NCBI GenBank assembly: GCA_963576475.1
Contig: OY754981.1
Span: forward strand, 33,022,132 to 33,086,131
Reading direction: 5' to 3'
Length of the DNA stretch: 64,000 nt
Source: Molanna angustata
Taxonomy: Eukaryota > Arthropoda > Insecta > Trichoptera > Molannidae
Positions 1 through 12,775 of the stretch are shown here, piece after piece. The translations under genes were made by a program, and so were the position numbers. How positions within the stretch are numbered: the first letter of the stretch is position 1; every line of letters begins with the position of its first letter. The notes under the pieces were generated by a model. It worked only from the letters and a program-made list of their open reading frames with translations, was not told where the DNA came from and did not search any database.

Positions 1-1569
<1,569 letters not shown>

Positions 1570-1570
1570 T

Positions 1571-1588
1571 TGGCGGCCCAACGTGGAA
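1571..1588 (+). other. Putative primer-binding site (tRNA-Lys-like)
   Basis: One base after the LTR comes TGGCGGCCCAACGTGGAA. It begins TGG, complementary to a tRNA CCA end, and its CCCAACGTGG core matches the complement of the 3' end of the Lys(CUU) tRNA. There is one extra G near the start and divergence after ACGTGG. Position is right for a PBS; tRNA identity is uncertain. Confidence 0.55.
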
Positions 1589-3590
1589 CCCCTTCTCATT
1601 AAAGTCACATCGAGGAGCTTAATTTTTAAAAATTCTTTGGCGTGGACTATTAGGCGTTCATGGATCGTGAATTTATGTGAGGACTGGCGCCCAGATTTTA
1701 AATTTTATACCTTTATTTTGTTGTACTGTGTTTGGAGGGGAGAGATTAATAGGTAGAATCTATAGAAAGTTTACGTTAGGTAGGAACTCCTATATTCCAT
1801 ATAAATCCCACCTTTTAACCTTCCTTAAAACTGACAAGGACACTAAGATGATCAACATGGCTTGGAGGATGACCAGGAAAGATCTGATGCTCAGTTATGT
1901 ACAACATCAATACAATTTGGCTTTGAGCATATCTCACATCGTCAAAAGTTAAGTGATTGTTTTGTGTTTTTTCTATCATTTTATAACTGATCGTTGAAAG
2001 AATCTGAATTTTATTATGTCTCTTTTTATTCCAGCATACAGAAGCATTTATTTGAAAATTTTTTTTATATTTGACAAATTTTCAATGTCAAAAGAAATTT
2101 CATTACCTACATAATTTGAATTTTTTTATATATGCAGAATGTTGTACAGAATGTATTGTTTCAGTAAAAAATTATTAATTACCTAGTGACAAGAATTATT
2201 GTTGAGTGTATTTTTTTTTTTGAGGGAAATTATAATTATTGTATTATTGTAATTGCATTCTGTGGGGAGAGAGATCTTTTCTAACTTTGGAAGTGAACAG
2301 TCATATTTACAAATTCAATTTTGATTATTTTTTTTGAAAAGAAAGTTCTTGTTTAAAGAGTTGATTATTAATTGGAAGAATAACTTAGTGATTTTTTTTT
2401 AGAGAGAATATTTCAACATAATCATTTTAATGTTTTCTTTTCTTCTTAAATATGAACAATTTAGTTTTGGTGTTTTATCAAGATTTATTTTTTTTAACTT
2501 CATTATAGTGTGGAAAGGAATTGTTAAATAATTTTCAATTAGTATTCTAGGGGGATTTATTTGTTAAAGGGGGAAGTGTGAAAATTTTTCATCGTTGTTT
2601 AACAGGTGTGATTAATTCTTTTTACAATTTTCAGATTTTGGATTTTGTTTTATTCGAGATTCGCTTCTGGAAGCTTTTACATTAATACCATAATATTCAG
2701 ATGATTTTAAAGGGAAAATCTCACATTTAATACAAATAAGTGGAGGTAAAAAGGTATTATTTATTATATTGAATTTTTCACTACTACAGTTTTTTTTTAT
2801 ATATTTTTTGAGTTTATTATGCATTTTTCCAGTTATTTCTTAGGAAGATTAATATTCCATATTGAGGTGTGATTTTGTTTATCATTAAATATAGTGTTTT
2901 ATTTTTAAAAAGAGGTCATTATTTGTTATTTTAAAGGGAATCAATAATTATTTGTTCAATGAATTTTATAGAAACGAATTAACGCCACCTGTGAATAAAC
3001 GGTCATACTTTTATGTGATTCAGTTATCTATTCAATATTTACTGTATTTCGAATATCACGAGCGATTAATTGTTATATATTATAGAAATCTTCTTACCGA
3101 CATAAATACGAGTTGTCATTCTGACATTGTAAATATAATGCGTTAATAATAAACGTTAAATATGGTTTAATAGGATGAATATTATCAAATTACTGTTATT
3201 CAGAATCGTTTTAAGGTCAGTCTTATGTTATTTATGGTTTTTGAACGTTTAATACAACATACTATAAAGTTAATCGTAATTTTCATATACTTGTTTGACG
3301 CAGAAATCATCTTGTCAAATTCAAAATAAAGTTTTGGTTTCATCTTTGAGATATCATAATATCTAAAGAATATTGAACAATAGTTGGGTAATCGTTGATT
3401 TTTTTTTATTTTTTTATTCTTTTCGAGTATTCCATTTATGTAAATCATAAATTCTTATTCTGAAATCAGTTTCTTTTTATATACGAATCAAAGTGTCAAA
3501 TGTTCAACATTTTTTTTTATTTTTGAAGTGTTTTATGCATTAACTATCAGTTTAATCTAGTTCGATTGTTTAATTTTAAAACGATTAATT
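1589..3590 (+). other. Long non-coding leader of the LTR element
   Basis: About 2 kb between PBS and gag without a credible gene; open frames are short and unlike any family I know. The + strand is T- and G-rich and poor in C, with many poly-T runs. Possible 3' splice sites lie at about 2634 (pyrimidine run then TTTTCAG) and just before gag at about 3550-3560 (ATCAG, TCTAG). Together with the LTR donor at 430 these could remove most of the leader, which is inference. Confidence 0.6.
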
Positions 3591-4772
3591 ATGGAACCTA
3601 TTCCGGATTCAATTTTTAACTCGAAAGTGGAATTAATAAATCATTTAAAAATGCGTGGTTTACCATCAGCCAACAAATTAAAGGATCTAAGATTACAAGC
3701 AAGATTATATAATAGTACAATTAGTAATGTCAAAAAGTTGTTGAAACAATCAGCAATAGATGAAGATGATGACATTGTTAACAAAAGTAGTGCGGTGAAC
3801 GATTATCCATGTCAAGTCTCAGATTTTACCAATTATTTGAATTTATCTGAAATTCCGAATCGTAAAAATAAAGTAGTATCAGAAAATATGCAAAGTGATT
3901 TGCCAAAGTCAAATATAGATCACGAACCCCCTCATTTTATACGCGATGTAAAGGTGTCGGGTTTAAATGACTTAAAGTTGCGTTATGATGGTACTTCTGA
4001 TGTCCGTGAGTTTTTGGATGAGCTTAATATTTATAGACAAGCACGTTTAATTCCAGAAAAACAACTATTTAGAGCTTTCGCTGACCTTTTGTCAGGCATC
4101 GCTAGTGTATGGTACCGCTCTAACCATACGTATTATAACAATTGGGAAGAATTGAAAAGAGGTTTTATAGATAGATTCGAGGATCACTGTTCAGATTTCG
4201 ACAAACAGCAGAACCTCATTTTAAGGGTTCAGCTTCCTAATGAAAAAGTTTCCGAATTCCTCACATATATCGAATATTTGGCCGGAATGTTAGATTATCC
4301 CTGGCCCGAACAGCGTCTTTTTCACCTTGTCTCGAGAAATATCAGACCTGAATTTGAACCTTTAATAATGTCTAATCAAGGAAAAACAATAAAGGAACTG
4401 ATAAAAATTGCCAGGATTTATGAAGGGAATAGTTTTAGGTATACTAAGGAAAACAAATTTAAATTTTTTGTTAATAACGTCATGAAAAATAATAACAATT
4501 CACATCCCATTGTATCGACAATCACAGAAAAAAATTATATTATTTGTCAAAAATGTAATAGTGCGGGTCATCATTTTTCTAAATGTCAAAAGGTTAAGGG
4601 TTTTATTTGTTTTATTTGTAAAAAAGCGAATATTTTAACTCGAGATTGTTGCAGGAAAAATAGTAAGAATAAACTGGTGTCTAATAATAATTTTGTAACG
4701 TCGAGCGTTCCAATTAATGTTGCTTCGTCATCAAAAAACGAAGTATCGCTGGGGGTCCATCCCAGCGCATAA
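3591..4772 (+). CDS. gag: Gag polyprotein of Ty3/gypsy LTR element
   Basis: 393 residues. It forms the capsid/nucleocapsid shell that packages element RNA in the cytoplasm. Residues about 13-38 (VELINHLKMRGLPSANK) faintly resemble a SAP-type helix pair; residues about 127-275 read as a retrotransposon capsid domain, with the conserved-looking WEELKRGFIDRF segment. The nucleocapsid end has one standard CCHC knuckle (C319-x2-C322-x4-H327-x4-C332) and a second, degenerate knuckle (C340-x2-C343 ... C353) in which the histidine position is isoleucine; such a second knuckle is seen in some insect gypsy elements. The start is the first ATG of the frame. The last 55 bases overlap the open pol frame, which is read by -1 slippage at 4733-4739. 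No stop or frameshift disrupts the body of the gene. Confidence 0.93.
   Translation: MEPIPDSIFNSKVELINHLKMRGLPSANKLKDLRLQARLYNSTISNVKKLLKQSAIDEDDDIVNKSSAVNDYPCQVSDFTNYLNLSEIPNRKNKVVSENMQSDLPKSNIDHEPPHFIRDVKVSGLNDLKLRYDGTSDVREFLDELNIYRQARLIPEKQLFRAFADLLSGIASVWYRSNHTYYNNWEELKRGFIDRFEDHCSDFDKQQNLILRVQLPNEKVSEFLTYIEYLAGMLDYPWPEQRLFHLVSRNIRPEFEPLIMSNQGKTIKELIKIARIYEGNSFRYTKENKFKFFVNNVMKNNNNSHPIVSTITEKNYIICQKCNSAGHHFSKCQKVKGFICFICKKANILTRDCCRKNSKNKLVSNNNFVTSSVPINVASSSKNEVSLGVHPSA
4733..4767 (+). promoter_or_regulatory. -1 ribosomal frameshift signal between gag and pol
   Basis: The heptamer A AAA AAC at 4733-4739 lies in the correct gag phase (codons AAA at 4734 and AAC at 4737). After a 7-base spacer (4740-4746) comes a perfect 7 bp GC-rich stem, CGCTGGG (4747-4753) with CCCAGCG (4761-4767), closing a 7-base loop. 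The pol frame is open from 4718, after a TAA at 4715-4717, so slippage lands in open frame and bypasses the gag stop at 4770-4772. A AAA AAC is a canonical retroviral slippery site. Loop bases could weakly pair with GGAT at 4780-4783 as a pseudoknot; that is speculative. Confidence 0.88.
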
Positions 4773-7700
4773 GTTATGAGGATCCGATTGCTTGGAAGGA
4801 GTATTTACAGTTTGTTAAATTATTTATGACCAGTTTAAAGGTCGCTCCAATTATTTGTTGTAAAAATAAAGATATTAGACCTTACTTGATTTTTAAAATA
4901 CAGAACATAATTTCAAATGGTCTATTAGATTCTGGTGCTATGGTGAGTTGTATGAGTGTAAATTTTTTTAATTCTTTACCTCGTCATATTTTAAATATAA
5001 AAAATGTTAATACATTTATCTCATTAGCTAACCAAGGTAATCAGTCAGTAACACAAATGGTCGTTCTTCCTATAAGCGTTGACAATATAACGAAAAATGT
5101 TGATTTTTTAATAGTTAATAATTTAAATCCAGATATAATTTTGGGGGTGGACTGTTTGTATAAATTCGATTTATGTCCTGAGTTATTGAAAAATGTTCGG
5201 GTACTAAAAGATTCTGAAATGTTGAACTGTATTGGTGCGTTATCTGTGCCCTCTGATTTATCCTTCAAAGAAAAAGAAGAATTGAATAAAATAATTATTC
5301 AATTCGAAGAAATTTCTTTCGAAAAAAAAGGACTGGGGAGAACCAATATTGTCCAACATAAGATTATCACTACAGGTGATCCTATAAAACAACGATATTA
5401 TCCTCTATCACCGGCGCGGTTGGCCCAATTGGAGAATGAATTGAATGATATGTTGTCGCTCGGTGTAGTTCAGCCTTCGAAATCACCTTGGAGTAACCCC
5501 GTTATAATGGTTCCAAAACCAGACGGCTCCTCTCGATTTTGTTTGGATAGTAGGAAGCTTAATTCAGTCACTGTAAGAGATTCTTATCCTCTTCCTCATA
5601 TTCAGTCCATTTTACAGAACTTAAATGGGGCTACCTATATTACAAGCCTCGACCTTAGCAAAGCTTATTGGCAGATCAGGTTAGATGATTCCTCGCGCGA
5701 AAAGACGGCATTTGTTGTACCTGGTCGTGGATTATTTGAATTTACGGTTTTACCCTTTGGTTTAAAAAATTCAGGAGCCGAAATGCAGAGAGCGATGGAA
5801 CAAATTTTTGGTCCTGAATTTGATAAGTCTGTATTTATTTATGTAGACGATCTAATTGTCTTGTCCCCCGATTTTGAGTCCCATATAAAAATATTAAAAC
5901 AAGTTTTAAATAAATTAAAAGAGGCAAATTTCACAATAAATTTAAAAAAATGCGAATTTTGTAGGAAAGAGTTGAAATATTTGGGTTATATTGTTGATTC
6001 ACATGGGCTTCGAACAAACCCTCAAAAGATTGAATCTGTAATAAATTTTCCCACTCCGAAATGTGCGAAAGATATCCGAAAGTTCATTGGGGTTTGTTCA
6101 TACTATCGTCGCTTTATTAAAAATTTTTCTGATTTGTCAGTGCCTCTTACTCGTTTAACAAGTGTGAGAAAAGGGATTAGTAATTTTAAATGGAGTGATG
6201 AAGCGAATAAAGCTTTTAATTCATTAAAAGTGGCATTGACCACGGCCCCTTTATTAAGAAACCCTGATTTCTCTTTTCCTTTTGAATTGCATACTGACGC
6301 CAGCTCAGTAGGAATCGGCGCTGTTTTGTCTCAAATAATAGACGGGAATGAGCACGTCATTGCTTATTACTCAAGATCATTACATAAAAATGAAATTAAT
6401 TTCGCAATAACTGAACGTGAATTATTGGCTGCTTTAGAAGCTATTCGTCATTTTCGTCCGTACTTGGACGGTTCACAATTCAAATTAATCACTGATCATT
6501 CTAGCTTGAAATGGCTTATTACATTGAAGAATCCGACTGGTCGTCTTGCCAGATGGGCTACGGAACTTTCACAGTTCTCTTTTGAAGTAATTCATAGACG
6601 TGGCGCTCTGAACGTTGTCCCCGATGCATTATCCCGCGTCGAGGTGGCGACTTTAAATACCATTGACGTCATAGAAGATCATTGGTATATGAGAGTGTAT
6701 AATGGTTGTAAAAATAAATCACAGGAATTTCTGAATTATATGATAAAGGACGAAAAACTTTTTCGCTATACTAAGATTGATTCACCATTGTTAAAAGAGT
6801 TTGAATGGAAATTAGTAGTGCCAAAAAAGGATCGATTAGGTATAATTAAATCTCATCATGACTCGGTCGAATCTGCTCACTTAGGTATTTTTAAGACGTT
6901 CAAAAAAATTCAATTATTGTATTATTGGCCTCGTATGTTTTTAGAAGTGAGGGAATATATCAATGGTTGTGAATCTTGTAAAATGTTTAAATTTTACCAA
7001 CAAAAACCATTAGGATTAATGTCAAGTAGCAGTAAAATACACAAACCGATGGTTATGATTTCGACCGACATAGTGGGCCCTTTTCCTCGTTCAAAACTTG
7101 GTAATGTATATATTCTGTCAGTTTTGGACGCATTTTCCAAATATTTGTGGCTTTTTCCTATGAAAAAAGCAAATGCCGAAAATGTTGTGAAGAATTTGGA
7201 GAACTATATTTTCTTACCATATGGGGTTCCAGCCATTATTTTAGCCGATAATGGAGTTCAATTCACTGCCAATAAATTCAAGGATTTAATTAAAAAATAT
7301 GACATCCCATATTTATATTATACGTCTCTTTATACGCCCCAAGCCAACATCGTCGAAAGGTACCATAGAACAGCCATCACGGCGCTTGCAGCAATGGTTC
7401 ACGATAGACAACGAGATTGGTGTAGTCACATTATCCCTATTTGCTCTGCGATGAATTCATCAATTAATATGTCTACTGGTTATACTCCATACTTTATCTT
7501 TTTTGGAAGGGAATTCATAATAAAAGGTAATCATCATAATAGATATGATACTGGGCCTTCCTCATTTGATGAAGTGACAGTTGAGCTCCCAAATGATTAT
7601 ATTGACAAACTTTCTTATTTAAATGATATTTTCATAAAAGTTCAAGATAACTTGTTTGAAGCGTCTAAAAGAGTGGCTGGTGAATATAATAAGGGTCGGA

Positions 7701-7909
7701 TTGAAAAAGAATATAACGTTGGTGATTATGTTTATAGAAAAAATTTTCCTTTGTCCAAAAGTGTTGATTATTTTACTAGTAAATTGGCTCCTCGTTATGT
7801 AAAGAATAAAATAATTGGAAAAATTTCACCTTTAGTTTATACACTTGCTGATATGTCAAATAAAAAAGTTGGGAATTTTCATATCAAGGATATTGTTAAA
7901 CAGGGTTGA
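4739..7909 (+). CDS. pol: Pol polyprotein: protease, RT, RNase H, integrase
   Basis: Read from the -1 slippage at 4739; an internal ATG at 4826 would give 1,027 residues, used here for numbering. Aspartic protease: D35-S-G. Reverse transcriptase: catalytic D276 (SLDLSKAYWQI) and YVDD with D341/D342. RNase H: D491 (HTDAS), E532 (TERELLAALEAI), D557 (ITDHSSLKW), D600. Integrase: zinc-binding H677/H678 ... H685 ... C715-x2-C718, then the catalytic triad D748, D808 and E844 with the usual 35-residue D-E gap. The C-terminus (KLAPRYV) keeps part of the GPY/F module, but the G-P-Y/F residues themselves are not seen. All catalytic residues are present and the frame is unbroken, so the product looks functional: it copies element RNA to cDNA and inserts it. 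The protease-RT-RNaseH-integrase order is diagnostic for Ty3/gypsy. Confidence 0.95.
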   Translation, partial: RSIAGGPSQRISYEDPIAWKEYLQFVKLFMTSLKVAPIICCKNKDIRPYLIFKIQNIISNGLLDSGAMVSCMSVNFFNSLPRHILNIKNVNTFISLANQGNQSVTQMVVLPISVDNITKNVDFLIVNNLNPDIILGVDCLYKFDLCPELLKNVRVLKDSEMLNCIGALSVPSDLSFKEKEELNKIIIQFEEISFEKKGLGRTNIVQHKIITTGDPIKQRYYPLSPARLAQLENELNDMLSLGVVQPSKSPWSNPVIMVPKPDGSSRFCLDSRKLNSVTVRDSYPLPHIQSILQNLNGATYITSLDLSKAYWQIRLDDSSREKTAFVVPGRGLFEFTVLPFGLKNSGAEMQRAMEQIFGPEFDKSVFIYVDDLIVLSPDFESHIKILKQVLNKLKEANFTINLKKCEFCRKELKYLGYIVDSHGLRTNPQKIESVINFPTPKCAKDIRKFIGVCSYYRRFIKNFSDLSVPLTRLTSVRKGISNFKWSDEANKAFNSLKVALTTAPLLRNPDFSFPFELHTDASSVGIGAVLSQIIDGNEHVIAYYSRSLHKNEINFAITERELLAALEAIRHFRPYLDGSQFKLITDHSSLKWLITLKNPTGRLARWATELSQFSFEVIHRRGALNVVPDALSRVEVATLNTIDVIEDHWYMRVYNGCKNKSQEFLNYMIKDEKLFRYTKIDSPLLKEFEWKLVVPKKDRLGIIKSHHDSVESAHLGIFKTFKKIQLLYYWPRMFLEVREYINGCESCKMFKFYQQKPLGLMSSSSKIHKPMVMISTDIVGPFPRSKLGNVYILSVLDAFSKYLWLFPMKKANAENVVKNLENYIFLPYGVPAIILADNGVQFTANKFKDLIKKYDIPYLYYTSLYTPQANIVERYHRTAITALAAMVHDRQRDWCSHIIPICSAMNSSINMSTGYTPYFIFFGREFIIKGNHHNRYDTGPSSFDEVTVELPNDYIDKLSYLNDIFIKVQDNLFEASKRVAGEYNKGRIEKEYNVGDYVYRKNFPLSKSVDYFTSKLAPRYVKNKIIGKISPLVYTLADMSNKKVGNFHIKDIVKQG

Positions 7910-10379
7910 TAATGGGATGACAGTGATTGATTGTTTACGTCCATTGAACTAATTTCGAATTTTTTTTGTATGCTTTTCTAGGATCCCGCTGTATATGGAT
8001 CTAACAGTGTCCAAGTTTGTCGTTTCCTGTCATCAATGTAAAGTATTAATGAGCGACTATTAATATGTTCATATATTTTTTTATTTTTTTTTATCAAATA
8101 AAATAATGTTTTATAATCACAAAGACTGGGGAAATGCATAGTGAACCTCAACAAGAGTTAACGTTGATTATTTATTTTAGATTCAAACCATTTTAAGCAT
8201 AATATTTTGCATTTCAATATCATCCAACTAATATTTAGTGATAATTGTTTCACTTTATTCAAATTTAAAAATTTAATTAAAAGTAAATAGTTTTTTTTAT
8301 TTAGAGATTTTTAGAATTTTTTTTTAGAGATTTTTAGAATCTTTTATTATGATGAATGGTGATTGTCAGAATGGGGGTGAAATATTTATTGTAGATAGAT
8401 TTGTTTTAAACATTTTATTTTTTTTTATTTTTGAATGTTTATTTTGATGTGATGTGTTAGTATTGGTATCGACATAACATACAAGGTTATTTTAGGTACA
8501 AATATTATTTTTTTTTATAATGTAGACTGGGGATTTACAAATGAATATTTTACATTTTATTATGATTTTTTTTTACTGACATCAGTTAGTTACATTACTT
8601 CACAATTTATATATGATTAATTTTATTTGTAAATATTGTTGGATATCTATCGTCAGATGTTATTTTGTTTTTAGGTGACAATGTAAACCGCACATTATAT
8701 TGTTATCGTTAGATGTATGGTGTTATGGTGGTGCGACCATAATATAATATAATCTGAATACAAAACAATTTAAAAATCTGGTAATGGAGATCAAATAGTA
8801 GAAACAAATTGTGAATTTGTTTTAAATTTCTGTGGTATTGTATATTTTTTTTTGTATAAATCAGTTTTATGAATTTGATTCTGATAGATTAAATTTTAAT
8901 ATTGAATTTGAGATTTTATTGTGATGGGTTACATCGTTTTGTGGGTAAAAGAAATACAAATTTCTTTAATCATTGAGTGATAGACATCAAATCACAGGAA
9001 ACATGAGAAGGGTTTAAAATTAATTTTTAATAATGAATAATTTTAATATTAATTTGTAGTAATCTGTGTGAAAACATAAAATATATAGGTTCCAGAATTT
9101 ATTTGTTTAAATAGTTTTAATTGAGAAGGGATCTTGTATGTGATGTCACTGCTAATTAATAATTTATTTATTTATTTTCTTTTATATACAAGATATGAAG
9201 GTGTGGTTGTTTGGTCTTGAACTGAATTTCATTCTATGGAATCTCATAGATGTGATAATTGACATTTTGTCATAATTTATTAAATGTTTTAAAATTTATT
9301 TTGAAGATTTGGGGTTTTTAATTTTTTATAATTGATGTTAGGAATAGTATTAAATAATGTTTAACCAGTTTTTGTGTTAAATGTTATATTTTTTTTTTAG
9401 GAATTATATAATATTTATATTAAGACTTTCCATTCCACATGATAGCCCTGCATTTTTCCGGCTTATAATTGGATTTTGCATTTTGTATCTCGCTTGAGGG
9501 TATCCGATGAGCCAAGAAATCTTTGTATTTCGCTTGAGGACATCTGATTTCCCAAGAGATCATTTTTTTTTTTTTTATATATATATCTCGCTTGAAAGTA
9601 CTTTGTGACTTGAGAGATTATTCTTTATGCTAAAGCCTTTTCGGTCGTTTTAGCTAAAAAAATGAAAATGAGCGATATATGAGAGTATTTTTAGTCAAAT
9701 TTTCTACTAATAATTAAAAATTTGTTAGGGGAAAAGTTTTAAATTTAAAAATTGTAGTCTTCTTGTGAGCCTTCAATTATTTTTGGGATTTAGGGTGTAA
9801 GTTTCACTTGTTATAAAGTGATACTTGTAAAAATTGATGTAATAAAAGATCATAAAGTAACTCTAAATGAGTCGTTTTAATTTTATTTTATCATTTAATT
9901 GGGTGTTATGTTATTTCATTAATTGGGATCATTTTTTTTGTTTTTGTTAGGAGTTTTCTTTTCTTACAAGCGGAACTCTGTTATGTCAAATTGTACTTAA
10001 ATATTTTAAAGTTAAATTTTTTGAGATATTTGTATTTAGGAATTGGGGATACATATTAGAAGGTTATGTTCTGAAGGAATAATATTTTATATTTCAAACA
10101 GTATTCGTTTTACAGGTCAATATTTTTTAATCCGTTAACATGATTTTGTATGTTTCAGGTTATATTTTTTTGAATGGTAGATAAGTATATCGTTGTTTTA
10201 CCATGTCTATTGTGTAACTGTTTCAGGATGATGATTTATGATGCAAATGATTTCCTTTTTTCTTTTCATATCCTTCGGTTTGATTTATGATCTCTGGGTT
10301 GGTTTCATAATTTGCAATTTTCAGTTTTTTTTTTAAAAAAAAATTTCTATTAAATTTTTTTTATGTGGGGTTGCGGGTA
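7910..10379 (+). other. Long 3' non-coding region of the LTR element
   Basis: About 2.47 kb between pol and the 3' LTR. No open frame above about 60 residues, and no envelope-like signal peptide, furin site or membrane anchor was recognised. It is T-rich and strikingly C-poor on the + strand, with many T8-T14 runs. Three related hairpin-like repeats occur at 9485-9620. The segment touching the LTR (10363-10379, GTGGGGTTGCGGG core) is G-rich but a poor polypurine tract. Confidence 0.7.
9485..9620 (+). repeat. Three related hairpin-forming repeats in 3' region
   Basis: Three units of about 37 bases begin near 9485, 9525 and 9584. Each has a TCTCGCTTGA or TTTCGCTTGA core and ends in an AAGARAT or GAGAGAT element partly complementary to the start, so each can fold on itself (for example CTTGAGG with CCAAG in the first). 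Role unknown; an RNA export, packaging or stability element is one possibility. Confidence 0.5.
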
Positions 10380-12244
<1,865 letters not shown>

Positions 12245-12487
12245 AAAATAGGATAGTATGGAGATCAGTCTGTTTTTCCTATCCAGAATATGAAAACAGC
12301 AAGATGTATGTTTGGAGATTAAGTAAGTTTCAAACTATTGAGTGAGATATTGTGTAGTGTATACTGCCTTACAAATTTTATGAAATTGTTAAACAATTTT
12401 GAGATGTACCTACTACTATGAGGTATGTTGATATTTTCACACCAAGATCGTGATCACACCCCTGATTTTTCTCATTTAAAAAGATTT

Positions 12488-12605
12488 GCTCTATGAGGTA
12501 CTATTCGTGCTATGCATTTTTTTCGTGTTCTTGTCGCTCACTTAGCCTTCTGTGAAGGGGCCTTTTACAGTCCCCATACGCAGAGCAGTTGGTGGTAGAA
12601 GTAGC
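12488..12605 (+). repeat. Decayed LINE fragment, paired with copy at 50640
   Basis: Shares CTATGCATT / CCATGCATT, CTGYGAAGGGGCC and AGTCCC...GCGGAGC-like blocks, in the same order and orientation, with about 50636-50750. The second copy lies just after an RT zinc-finger fragment, so both are probably 3' pieces of one non-LTR family. Confidence 0.5.
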
Positions 12606-12639
12606 AGAAACATTTAACATAGTTCACAACCATTCAGAA

Positions 12640-12775
12640 TGTTTATGTGTGAGTATGCCCGCATGTGTCGTGCTTCCTTTTATAAGGTAACGCACACCCT
12701 CAAACCTGTCGCTGGCTACCACACTTGTTGGCTGGTGTCGCTGGTTTACTGTGGGATATGCCGAGATGGTGTGTG
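12640..12775 (+). repeat. Interspersed repeat, inverted copy at 33301-33410
   Basis: Blocks CTTTTATAAGGTAA, ACCTGTCGCTGG and GGGATATGCCG occur in the same order in the reverse complement of 33301-33410. No coding sense; family unknown. Confidence 0.55.

Noticed and set aside
7910..10379. Envelope gene of an errantivirus-like element
   Set aside because: No open frame above about 60 residues and no signal or membrane segment in any frame.
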